Source: Bacillota bacterium
GTDB lineage: Bacteria > Bacillota > Clostridia > Peptostreptococcales > Anaerovoracaceae
DNA: 22,181 bases
Reading direction: 5' to 3'
Assembly (NCBI GenBank): GCA_022706625.1
Contig: JAKJCD010000004.1
Coordinates: forward strand, 13,540-35,720
Below, one piece after another: positions 8,235-15,738 of this stretch. The number at the start of each line of letters is the position of its first letter. The first letter of the stretch is position 1. The position numbers and the translations under genes are program-made. The notes beneath the pieces were generated by a model. That model worked only from the letters and a program-made list of their open reading frames with translations. It was not told the DNA's origin and did not search any database.

Positions 8235-9755
8235 ATGAGTGAAGAAAGAAACGTGAGCATAGAAGAAACAGATTTGGAGCAAGAGGCAGGGCGGGAAGAA
8301 GATATCAGCGAGCAGCGGCGGGTACGCCGCGAAAAACTGGCCAAGCTGCAAGCCATGGGCAGAAATCCTTTCCTGGTGGAAACCTGGGATGTGACCGACC
8401 ACAGCGAAGATATCAAAACAAAGTTCGAATTGATGGAGGGGAAGGAAGTGTCTATTGCCGGTCGGATCATGGCCAAAAGGCAGATGGGCAAAGCCTCATT
8501 TATTGATATACAGGACAAGCTTGGCAGGATACAGGTCTATGTCAGACAGGAAGCCATAACACCAGAAGAATATGAAGTATTCCTTACCTACGACATAGGA
8601 GATATCGTAGGGGTCGCAGGGGAAGTCTTCCGGACTAAGCACGGTGAGATATCGGTCAAATGTCACCGGCTGGTTTTGCTGTCCAAAGCTCTCCAGCCAC
8701 TGCCGGATAAGTGGCATGGCCTGAAGGATACGGACATGCGGTATCGCCAGCGTTATGTTGACTTGGTGGTAAATCCGGAAGTAAGAAGCACCTTTATTCT
8801 AAGGTCCAAAATAATAAAGGAAATAAAGGACTTCCTTGAAGGCAGAGGCTTCCTGGAAGTAGATACTCCGATTTTGACAACGATTGCCGGCGGTGCAAAT
8901 GCGAGACCGTTTTCAACTCATCATAATACGCTGGATATCGAACTGAAGCTTCGGATATCCAATGAGTTGTATCTGAAAAGGCTGATCGTGGGCGGGTTGG
9001 ACCGGGTCTATGAAATGGGGAAGATGTTCAGAAACGAAGGGATGGATAAAAATCACAACCCGGAATTCACATCGATGGAACTCTATCAGGCCTACGGCAA
9101 TATGGAAGATATGATGGACATTACGGAAAATGTTGTAGCCACTGCTGCGAAGAATGTTCTTGGGACCATGGTGATCGAGTATCAAGGGAAGACTTTTGAT
9201 CTAACACCTCCATGGAAGAGGATGAGCATGCAGGATGCTGTGAAGGAATGGGTAGGAGAAGACTTCAGTCAGATAGAGACAGATGAAGAAGCAAGGGCGA
9301 TAGCAAAGAAGCATCACCTGGAGGATTGGGAGAAAATGACCAGAGGGGTGGTCCTGGCAAGCCTTTTCGAAGAATACTGCGAGGAGTATCTCGACGGGCC
9401 CATATTTATAACAGGGCATCCTGTGGATGTGTCCCCGCTGGCCAAGAGAGATCCGAAGGACCCCAGGATCACCAGGCGCTTTGAAGCCTATATAAATACC
9501 TGGGAGATCGCTAATGCATTCTCCGAGCTCAATGATCCCATAGACCAATACAATCGTTTCAAGGAGCAGCAGGAGCAGCTGGAACAAGGCGATGAGGAAG
9601 CCCATCCCATGGATGAGGATTTCGTTAATGCCCTGGAAGTGGGGCTTCCGCCCACAGGAGGGCTCGGAATCGGGGTTGACAGGGTGATTATGTTGCTGAC
9701 GAATTCGGCGTCGATAAGGGATATTATCTTATTTCCTACAATGAAGCCTGTTTAG
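8235..9755 (+). CDS. lysS: Lysyl-tRNA synthetase (class II)
   Basis: Charges tRNA-Lys. The 506-residue protein has an acidic N-terminal extension, an OB-fold anticodon-binding domain (about residues 50-150, VSIAGRIMAKRQMGKASF), and the class IIb catalytic core: motif 1 near FLEVDTPIL, motif 2 FRNEGMDKNHNPEFTSMELY, and motif 3 GLGIGVDRVIML. The frame is open upstream to 8130, but the ATG at 8235 follows GGAGGGA at the right distance and gives the normal length. Same direction as greA. A short hairpin overlaps the stop codon. Confidence 0.96.
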   Translation: MSEERNVSIEETDLEQEAGREEDISEQRRVRREKLAKLQAMGRNPFLVETWDVTDHSEDIKTKFELMEGKEVSIAGRIMAKRQMGKASFIDIQDKLGRIQVYVRQEAITPEEYEVFLTYDIGDIVGVAGEVFRTKHGEISVKCHRLVLLSKALQPLPDKWHGLKDTDMRYRQRYVDLVVNPEVRSTFILRSKIIKEIKDFLEGRGFLEVDTPILTTIAGGANARPFSTHHNTLDIELKLRISNELYLKRLIVGGLDRVYEMGKMFRNEGMDKNHNPEFTSMELYQAYGNMEDMMDITENVVATAAKNVLGTMVIEYQGKTFDLTPPWKRMSMQDAVKEWVGEDFSQIETDEEARAIAKKHHLEDWEKMTRGVVLASLFEEYCEEYLDGPIFITGHPVDVSPLAKRDPKDPRITRRFEAYINTWEIANAFSELNDPIDQYNRFKEQQEQLEQGDEEAHPMDEDFVNALEVGLPPTGGLGIGVDRVIMLLTNSASIRDIILFPTMKPV

Positions 9756-9759
9756 GCTT
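9744..9759 (+). terminator. Weak hairpin at the end of lysS
   Basis: AAGCCT, GTTT loop, AGGCTT: a perfect six-base stem spanning the TAG stop of lysS. Only a poor T-run follows (GTTAAAATT), so read-through into asnS is likely. Confidence 0.3.
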
Positions 9760-9832
9760 GTTAAAATTCCGTGGCTCCAAGTCTACGCTCTACGAGATTT
9801 TTCCGGCGCCTAAACCAAATAAAGAACTGATA

Positions 9833-9862
9833 ATGTAGGGGCGGACGACTCTGTCCGCCCTT
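9833..9862. repeat. REP-like GC-rich hairpin before asnS
   Basis: GGGCGGAC at 9839-9846 pairs perfectly with GTCCGCCC at 9853-9860 over a six-base loop, in the setting ATGTAGG...TTA. The GTAGGGGCG...CGCCC form resembles dispersed intergenic palindromes I know from other Firmicutes and cyanobacteria. It has no T-run, so it is not a clear terminator. Whether it recurs in this genome cannot be seen from one window. Confidence 0.55.
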
Positions 9863-9886
9863 ATCTGAGAAAAAGCAGGTGTAATA

Positions 9887-11281
9887 ATGAAAGATGTAGC
9901 AGTAAAAGAAATATTCGAGGCTCCGCAAAGCTTTGCTGATTCAGAAGTCAGCATCAGAGGTTGGGTGCGAACAAACAGAAGCTCCAACAAGTTCGGATTT
10001 ATTGAACTTAACGACGGAAGCTGTTTTAAATCCGTTCAGGTAGTATATGAAGAGGATACCATAAGCAATTTCGGAGAGATCTCCAAAGTGGCAATAGCAT
10101 CGGGACTTACCGTGACCGGCACCCTGGTGCTTACTCCGGAAGCGAAGCAGCCCTTTGAGGTCAAAGCATCGAAAATACTGATAGAAGCAGATTCCGCAGC
10201 AGATTATCCCCTGCAGAAAAAAAAGCACAGCCCGGAGTTCCTTCGGGAAATTGCCCATCTGCGTCCCAGGAGCAACACCTTCTCCGCAGTCTTCAGGGTC
10301 AGATCTTTGGTGGCTTATGCTATTCACAAGTTCTTTCAGGAACAAGGTTTCATATATGTGCATGCACCTATCATCACGGGCAGCGACGCTGAAGGAGCCG
10401 GAGAGATGTTCCGGGTAACTACTTTGGATCTGGCAGCGCCGCCCCGCACAGCTGATGGGAAGGTCGACGGCAGCAAGGATTTTTTCGGCAAGACCACAAA
10501 CCTGACCGTGAGCGGACAGCTTGAGGCGGAGGCATTTGCCTTGGCGTTCAGCAAGGTCTACACCTTCGGGCCCACATTTCGTGCGGAAAACTCCAATACG
10601 TCAAGACATGCCTCGGAGTTTTGGATGATAGAGCCTGAAGTGGCCTTTGCGGATCTTTCGGACAACATGGAGCTGGCTGAGCAGATGATAAAATATATAA
10701 TCCGCTTTGTCATGGAAAAGGCGCCTCAGGAAATGGCTTTTTTCAATGAGTTCATTGATAAAGATCTGCTGAGCCGCCTTAAGAACATCGTTGATTCCGA
10801 TTTTCAGCGCATTACCTATACTGAGGCTATTAAGCTTCTTAAGGATTCAAAAGAGAATTTTCAGTATCCCGTGGAATGGGGCATCGATCTCCAGACAGAG
10901 CATGAGCGCTTCATAACAGAAAAGATTTTTAGAAAACCTGTATTTGTTACCGATTATCCGAAAGAAATCAAAGCTTTTTACATGCGCCTGAACGAAGATA
11001 ACAAGACGGTTGCCGCAATGGATTTGCTGGTACCCGGAGTAGGCGAGATCATCGGAGGCAGCCAGAGAGAAGAGCGTTACGATGTATTGCTGGAACGCAT
11101 TCGCGAGATGGAGCTCAACGAGGAAGAATACTGGTGGTATCTTGATCTCAGAAGGTACGGCGGCGTCAGGCATGCAGGCTACGGGCTGGGATTTGAGCGT
11201 ATCATCATGTATATTACCGGTGTATCCAATATCAGGGATGTGATACCTTTTCCAAGGACGCCGGGGTCGGCTGAATTTTAG
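9887..11281 (+). CDS. asnS: Asparaginyl-tRNA synthetase
   Basis: Charges tRNA-Asn. The 464-residue class IIb enzyme has an OB-fold anticodon domain (SIRGWVRTNRSSNKFGFIEL, about residues 20-42) and a catalytic core with HAPIITGSDAEGAGEMF, motif 2 FRAENSNTSRHASEFWMIEP, and motif 3 GYGLGFERIIMYITG followed by NIRDVIPFPRTPG. The short acidic end and length fit AsnRS rather than AspRS. The ribosome binding site is modest (AGGTG). I looked for a T-box leader in the 131 bases upstream and found none. Its class IIb relative lysS lies just upstream. Confidence 0.96.
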   Translation: MKDVAVKEIFEAPQSFADSEVSIRGWVRTNRSSNKFGFIELNDGSCFKSVQVVYEEDTISNFGEISKVAIASGLTVTGTLVLTPEAKQPFEVKASKILIEADSAADYPLQKKKHSPEFLREIAHLRPRSNTFSAVFRVRSLVAYAIHKFFQEQGFIYVHAPIITGSDAEGAGEMFRVTTLDLAAPPRTADGKVDGSKDFFGKTTNLTVSGQLEAEAFALAFSKVYTFGPTFRAENSNTSRHASEFWMIEPEVAFADLSDNMELAEQMIKYIIRFVMEKAPQEMAFFNEFIDKDLLSRLKNIVDSDFQRITYTEAIKLLKDSKENFQYPVEWGIDLQTEHERFITEKIFRKPVFVTDYPKEIKAFYMRLNEDNKTVAAMDLLVPGVGEIIGGSQREERYDVLLERIREMELNEEEYWWYLDLRRYGGVRHAGYGLGFERIIMYITGVSNIRDVIPFPRTPGSAEF

Positions 11282-11310
11282 GTTTAATACAGAGGCAAGG
11301 GGGAAGATCA

Positions 11311-11745
11311 ATGGACCCGGTTGTTCAGATCATAAAAACCGGATTTATTAAAGCGATCAAAACCACCCTCATGTTGATGAAGGTGGTTTTGCCTATTTAT
11401 GCCCTGGTGGTAATTATCAAGTATTCACCCGTCATGCCTTTTCTTGAGAGGGCATTCGAACCGGCTATGAGAATTTTTAACCTTCCCGGAGATGCGGTTG
11501 TTCCCTTGATAACAGGATTGTTCACTGACGAATACGGAGCGATAGCGGCCGCCTCTCAATTTGATTTTACAGCGGCCGAGCTGACTACGGTGGCCATGAT
11601 CGGGCTTGTATGCCATTCTCTGCCTGTGGAATATGCCTTGAGCAGAAAGATCGGACTTCCCGCAGGCAAGATAGTGATCTATCGGATCCTTGCCGCTGTT
11701 GTTGTCGGTTTGATCATTTCCCGGCTGGGGGGTGTACTTTTATGA
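11311..11745 (+). CDS. Nucleoside-recognition (Gate) domain membrane protein, first of pair
   Basis: A 144-residue membrane protein with several hydrophobic segments and the family-like motif PLITGLFTDEYGAIAAASQF followed by GLVCHSLPVEYAL. It resembles the Gate domain found in SpmA/SpmB and nucleoside transporters, but is only half their size. AGGCAAGGGGGA lies before the ATG. Its stop overlaps the next start in an ATGA, so the two are translationally coupled and probably form one complex. The transported or sensed molecule is unknown. A strong hairpin lies inside its first 27 codons. Confidence 0.75.
   Translation: MDPVVQIIKTGFIKAIKTTLMLMKVVLPIYALVVIIKYSPVMPFLERAFEPAMRIFNLPGDAVVPLITGLFTDEYGAIAAASQFDFTAAELTTVAMIGLVCHSLPVEYALSRKIGLPAGKIVIYRILAAVVVGLIISRLGGVLL
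11359..11390 (+). other. Intragenic hairpin near the start of the first Gate gene
   Basis: AAAACCACC at 11359-11367 pairs perfectly with GGTGGTTTT at 11382-11390; inside, TCAT and ATGA pair over a GTTG loop, separated from the outer stem by one C-A mismatch. It lies 48-80 bases into the coding region and about 78 bases after asnS. Confidence 0.7.
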
Positions 11746-12191
11746 CGGCATCTGTTCCTGCGATCATCAACGAGTTCCTGACGGGAAGCTTTTCTACGAT
11801 CATCAATGTATTAAAAGTGCTGATTCCTTTGATGATATTGATAGAATTTCTTAGTGTATACCATGTCATGGAGAAGCTTTCAAAAAAACTCACCTTTGTT
11901 ACCAAGGTTCTTGGTTTCTCGCCTTCTGCCGTCCTGCCGCTGCTTGTTACAGTTGTGATGGGAGTGACTTACGGGGCGGGAACCCTTATGGAAATGAATG
12001 AAAAGGAACCTCTGGAGAAGAAAGATTTTATACTGATTGCGATATTCTTCTTTATTTGCCACGGGATCATTGAGACCACTGCTATTTGGGGTACCGTGGG
12101 TGCAAATGTGATAATAATATCCGCCGGAAGGCTGATGCTAGCCGGAGCCATAACGATGGCCGCAGCAAGGCTCCCTTTTTTCAAACCATAA
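11742..12191 (+). CDS. Nucleoside-recognition (Gate) domain membrane protein, second of pair
   Basis: A 149-residue membrane protein with three or four hydrophobic segments and the motif VTYGAGTLMEMNEKEPLEKK followed by FFICHGIIETT, similar to YjiG-like proteins. The ATG at 11742 overlaps the stop of the previous gene by four bases and has GGGGGGTG before it; the frame is open further upstream, but that part would lie inside the previous gene and does not look like this family. The two half-size proteins may assemble as a heteromer. No substrate can be read from the sequence. Confidence 0.75.
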   Translation: MTASVPAIINEFLTGSFSTIINVLKVLIPLMILIEFLSVYHVMEKLSKKLTFVTKVLGFSPSAVLPLLVTVVMGVTYGAGTLMEMNEKEPLEKKDFILIAIFFFICHGIIETTAIWGTVGANVIIISAGRLMLAGAITMAAARLPFFKP

Positions 12192-12197
12192 TTTTCT

Positions 12198-12226
12198 TTG
12201 CCATTTTCGCTTCGAAATGATATAAT
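12198..12226 (+). promoter_or_regulatory. Sigma-A promoter of the EF-G-like gene
   Basis: TTGCCA at 12198-12203 and TATAAT at 12221-12226 are spaced by 17 bases, and TG at 12218-12219 gives an extended -10 (TGATATAAT). The leader is about 60 bases and carries a strong AGGAGG. Confidence 0.75.
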
Positions 12227-12291
12227 CCAAATGCTATGGTAAAAATCCTACGGGATCGATCCGAATAATAATACACAGGAGGTTATTTTAG

Positions 12292-14247
12292 ATGAAAGGC
12301 TACACAAGCGACGCCATAAGAAATGTTGCACTGGTAGGACACGGAGGAAGCGGCAAGACCACGCTGTTGGAAGCCGCACTTTTATCCACAGGTGTGATCA
12401 GCAGGCTTGGACGGGTAGAAGACGGGAATACTGTTTCAGATTACGATAAAATGGAGATAGAAAAGGGATATTCCATCAGTGCGTCCGTAGTACCTGTAGA
12501 GTATAAAAAAATGAAAATAAATTTCATCGACACGCCGGGTTATTTTGATTTTGTCGGTGATGTTAACTCAGCTTTGAGAGCCTGCGAATCCGCGGTCATT
12601 CTTGTCGACGCTTTTTCCGGCATTCAGGTCGGTACCGAAAAAGCATGGAACTCCTGCAAAGAATACAACATACCTACATTCTTCCTGATCAACAAGATCG
12701 ATAAGGAGAATGTGGATGTAGATAAGGTGGTTACAGATCTTCAGCACAAATTCGGGACCTCGGTGGTCATGCTGTCAGAGCCTATAGAAGGAGACGTAAG
12801 GGAATCATTGACGGAAGCTGTGGCTGAAAGCGATGAAGAGCTCCTTGAGAAATACTTCGGGGGCGAAGAGTTTACAGATGAAGAATTTATCAGAGGTTTG
12901 ATGAAGGGGATAGCTTCCCGTTCCATCACTCCTGTGATGACTTGCTGCGCCTTGGACGGCAGGGGAATAAATGAATTTCTGGATATAATTCTAAAATACG
13001 CCCCCTCTCCGGTCCAGCATCCCGGCTACCCTGGAGTCGATGCCAAGGGCGAGCCAGTAGTAAGAAAAACCGAAAACGGCGCCCCCGCTTCCGCTTTTGT
13101 TTTTAAAACTCTTGCAGACCCATTTGTTGGGAAGATTTCTCTGTTGAAGGTCGTCAGCGGCAAAATTTCCCAGGGCGTCGAGCTTTATAATGCCAGGGCT
13201 GAAAAATCGGAAAAGATGGGCACGATATTCTTTTTAAGAGGAAAGACACAAGGTGAGGCGACGACTGTAGAAGCCGGTGACATCGTGGCGGCAACCAAGC
13301 TGCAATACACCCAGACCGGTGACACCCTGTGCGACAAAGCAAATTATATCCAATATCCGCCGGTGATGTTCCCGGAGCCCTCCCTTTATATGGCGATTGA
13401 AGCAAAGGCTAAGGGTGACGAAGATAAAATCAGCTCCGGCATAGGTAAGCTTATTGAAGAAGATCCTTCTTTCACCATGGTTCGAAATGCGGAGACCCAT
13501 CAGACCTTGATCGGAGGGCAGGGGGATATACAGATCGGGATCATCACGGCTAAGCTTAAGGAAAAGTACGGGGTCGATGTGGACCTTATAGACCAGAAAA
13601 TTGCATACAGAGAGACGATCAAGGGCAATTCAGATGTCCAGGGCAAGCATAAAAAGCAGTCCGGGGGAGCGGGGCAGTACGGCGATGTTCATATTCGTTT
13701 TTCTCCGAGCCAGGAGATCTTTGAATTTTCCGAAGAACTGTTCGGCGGCTCGGTCCCGAAAAACTACGTCCCGGCTGTCGAAAAGGGCCTGAAAGAAAGC
13801 ATGGAGAAAGGCCCTCTGGCAGGATTCCAGGTAGTAAACATAAAGGCTGTGCTTTACGACGGCTCATACCATGATGTGGACTCAAATGAAATGGCATTTA
13901 AAATCGCCGCAAGCCTTGCCTTCAAGAAAGGTATGGTCGAGGCAAAGCCCATCCTTCTGGAACCTGTGATGCACGTTGAAGTCACCGTGCCCGATGAGTA
14001 CATGGGAGACGTAATGGGAGATATGAACAAAAGAAGGGGCAAGATCTTAGGGATGGAACCCCTGCACGGCGGAGGTCAGAAAGTCATTGCCGAGGTCCCG
14101 CAGGCAGAAATGTTCAAGTATGCGATCATCCTTCGCTCCATGACTCAGGCCAGGGGAAGCTTCACAATGAGCTTCGAGCGATATGAGGAAGTCCCGCCTC
14201 ATTTGTCCGAGAAGATCATAGCCGATTCAAAGAGTGAAGATCAGTAG
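12292..14247 (+). CDS. EF-G-like translational GTPase
   Basis: A 651-residue paralogue of elongation factor G, shorter than true EF-G (about 690). The G domain has the P-loop GHGGSGKTTLLE (residues 16-27) in place of the usual AHIDAGKTT, the switch II DTPGYFDF (residues 80-87) in place of DTPGHVDF, and NKID for guanine recognition. Domains II to V follow, with the domain IV segment SYHDVDSNEMAFKIAASLAF and the domain V block GDMNKRRGKILGM. These differences place it in the EF-G2 type, whose role is poorly known; I would not call it fusA. It has its own promoter and terminator, so it is a single-gene unit. Confidence 0.88.
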   Translation: MKGYTSDAIRNVALVGHGGSGKTTLLEAALLSTGVISRLGRVEDGNTVSDYDKMEIEKGYSISASVVPVEYKKMKINFIDTPGYFDFVGDVNSALRACESAVILVDAFSGIQVGTEKAWNSCKEYNIPTFFLINKIDKENVDVDKVVTDLQHKFGTSVVMLSEPIEGDVRESLTEAVAESDEELLEKYFGGEEFTDEEFIRGLMKGIASRSITPVMTCCALDGRGINEFLDIILKYAPSPVQHPGYPGVDAKGEPVVRKTENGAPASAFVFKTLADPFVGKISLLKVVSGKISQGVELYNARAEKSEKMGTIFFLRGKTQGEATTVEAGDIVAATKLQYTQTGDTLCDKANYIQYPPVMFPEPSLYMAIEAKAKGDEDKISSGIGKLIEEDPSFTMVRNAETHQTLIGGQGDIQIGIITAKLKEKYGVDVDLIDQKIAYRETIKGNSDVQGKHKKQSGGAGQYGDVHIRFSPSQEIFEFSEELFGGSVPKNYVPAVEKGLKESMEKGPLAGFQVVNIKAVLYDGSYHDVDSNEMAFKIAASLAFKKGMVEAKPILLEPVMHVEVTVPDEYMGDVMGDMNKRRGKILGMEPLHGGGQKVIAEVPQAEMFKYAIILRSMTQARGSFTMSFERYEEVPPHLSEKIIADSKSEDQ

Positions 14248-14260
14248 TTTCAAACCGGCA

Positions 14261-14299
14261 AAAAGCTCCGCTGTGCATCCGTATAGTGGAGCTTTTCTT
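14261..14299 (+). terminator. Intrinsic terminator after the EF-G-like gene
   Basis: AAAAGCTCCGCT at 14261-14272 pairs with AGTGGAGCTTTT at 14285-14296 over a 12-base loop, with one G-U pair, followed by CTT. It lies 13 bases after the stop codon. Confidence 0.88.
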
Positions 14300-14363
14300 C
14301 ATGAAAAAGACAGAGAGGACGGGCGTGTTTTACACGCCTGAATCATTTCGGAAAGAGAGAACA

Positions 14364-15734
14364 ATGGTCAAAAAAGCAGCTACGGTTTTTGTTTGTCAGG
14401 AATGCGGCAACGAGAGCCCGAAGTGGGTTGGGCAGTGTATTTGCGGCGCATGGAATACCATGCTGGAAGAAAAGGTGATGCCGGCTCCGACTGAGGATAA
14501 AAGGCGCCGGTCCGCACAGGACAGAAGATCCATAGCGGTAAAGCTTTCTGAGGTTCGATCGGGAGCTCAAAGCAGGATTGATACAAAAATAGGAGAACTG
14601 AACCGGGTCCTCGGGGGAGGGCTGGTAAGGGGTTCTTTAACACTGGTTTCCGGAGAGCCGGGAATAGGAAAATCGACACTTATCATCCAGGCTGCATCCA
14701 ATATTGCGGAGGAAGGCCAGCCCGTGCTTTATGTCACCGGAGAGGAATCAACGGAGCAGGTCAAAATGCGCGCCGATCGGGTATGCAAAGGGAAACAGGG
14801 GAATCTTTATCTTATGGCGGAGACCAATATGGAAAACATCATAGATGCCGCCTCTGAGTTGTTACCCTGTTTTATAGTAATAGACTCGATCCAGACAATG
14901 TATTCTGCTGACCTCGAGTCGGCCCCCGGCAGCGTGTCTCAGGTAAGGGCCTGCGCCAATGAGCTTATGCGCATCGGAAAAGTGAAGGACATTCCTGTTT
15001 TTATTGTAGCTCATGTAACAAAGAGCGGCGATCTTGCCGGGCCCAAAATAATAGAGCACCTGGTGGACTGTGTACTTAATTTCACCGGGGAAAGAAATCA
15101 GGAGATCCGCATTCTAAGGGCTTATAAAAACAGATTTGGTACCACCAGCGAGGTGGGAGCCTTCGAAATGGCGGAGGAAGGGCTGCTGGAGATAGAGAAT
15201 CTTTCCGGCAGCTTTTTGGAAGGTATGGAGGATGGAGCCGAGGGGTCCATTGCCACGGCTGTTTATGAAGGGACCAGGCCGCTTTTGCTTGAAGTACAGG
15301 CATTGACTTCACCGACCAACATAGGATTTGCCAGGCGGTCGGCCATAGGGGTGGAGATCCAAAGGTTGAATATGATTTTGGCCGTATTGGAGCGCAAAGC
15401 CGGTATATCCCTTGTAGACCAGGATGTTTACGTAAATATCGTAGGCGGCCTCAAACCGGAAGGGACATCCACAGACCTGGCTGTAGCGCTGGCTATCTAC
15501 TCTACGGCCAAACGTGTCTGCTGCACAAAAAAGACCCTTGCCATAGGAGAGATCGGCTTGACAGGGGATCTGCGATCGGTACAAAACGGGGAGAAAATCG
15601 TAAAGGAAGCCGTGAGGATGGGATTTGAAAGGATCATCCTCCCCCAAAAAAATGTGAACCGGATCTCAGGCCTTGGGGGTGAGATCCGGTTAATAGGCAT
15701 TAAAAGCCTGGCGGAAGCCATAAAGGTCATATGA
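14364..15734 (+). CDS. radA: DNA repair protein RadA (Sms)
   Basis: RecA-like helicase that helps branch migration in recombination. The 456 residues have an N-terminal zinc finger, Walker A GEPGIGKST, the RadA signature KNRFG within RILRAYKNRFGTTSEVGAFE, and a C-terminal Lon-like domain (DVYVNIVGGLKPEGTSTDLA). The finger reads CQEC then CIC (Cys11, 14, 25, 27): the second pair is one residue closer than in most RadA. The frame is open to 14286, but the ATG at 14364 gives the family start (MVKKAATVFVCQECG) despite a weak binding site. A small hairpin (GGCGTGT, TTT, ACACGCC at 14322-14338) lies in the leader. The gene is convergent with the phosphofructokinase gene, four bases away. Confidence 0.95.
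   Translation: MVKKAATVFVCQECGNESPKWVGQCICGAWNTMLEEKVMPAPTEDKRRRSAQDRRSIAVKLSEVRSGAQSRIDTKIGELNRVLGGGLVRGSLTLVSGEPGIGKSTLIIQAASNIAEEGQPVLYVTGEESTEQVKMRADRVCKGKQGNLYLMAETNMENIIDAASELLPCFIVIDSIQTMYSADLESAPGSVSQVRACANELMRIGKVKDIPVFIVAHVTKSGDLAGPKIIEHLVDCVLNFTGERNQEIRILRAYKNRFGTTSEVGAFEMAEEGLLEIENLSGSFLEGMEDGAEGSIATAVYEGTRPLLLEVQALTSPTNIGFARRSAIGVEIQRLNMILAVLERKAGISLVDQDVYVNIVGGLKPEGTSTDLAVALAIYSTAKRVCCTKKTLAIGEIGLTGDLRSVQNGEKIVKEAVRMGFERIILPQKNVNRISGLGGEIRLIGIKSLAEAIKVI
15646..15691 (-). terminator. Probable minus-strand terminator inside radA
   Basis: AACCGGATCTCA at 15657-15668 and TGAGATCCGGTT at 15680-15691 form a perfect 12-base stem with an 11-base loop. Read on the minus strand, the stem is followed by CACA and seven T (15652-15646), which fits an intrinsic terminator for the convergent phosphofructokinase gene, 48 bases past its stop. 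On the plus strand no T-run follows. Confidence 0.65.
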
Positions 15735-15738
15735 ATGT

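Noticed and set aside
9756..9886. Possible T-box leader before asnS
   Set aside because: No T-box consensus, specifier stem or antiterminator pair seen; only the REP-like hairpin.
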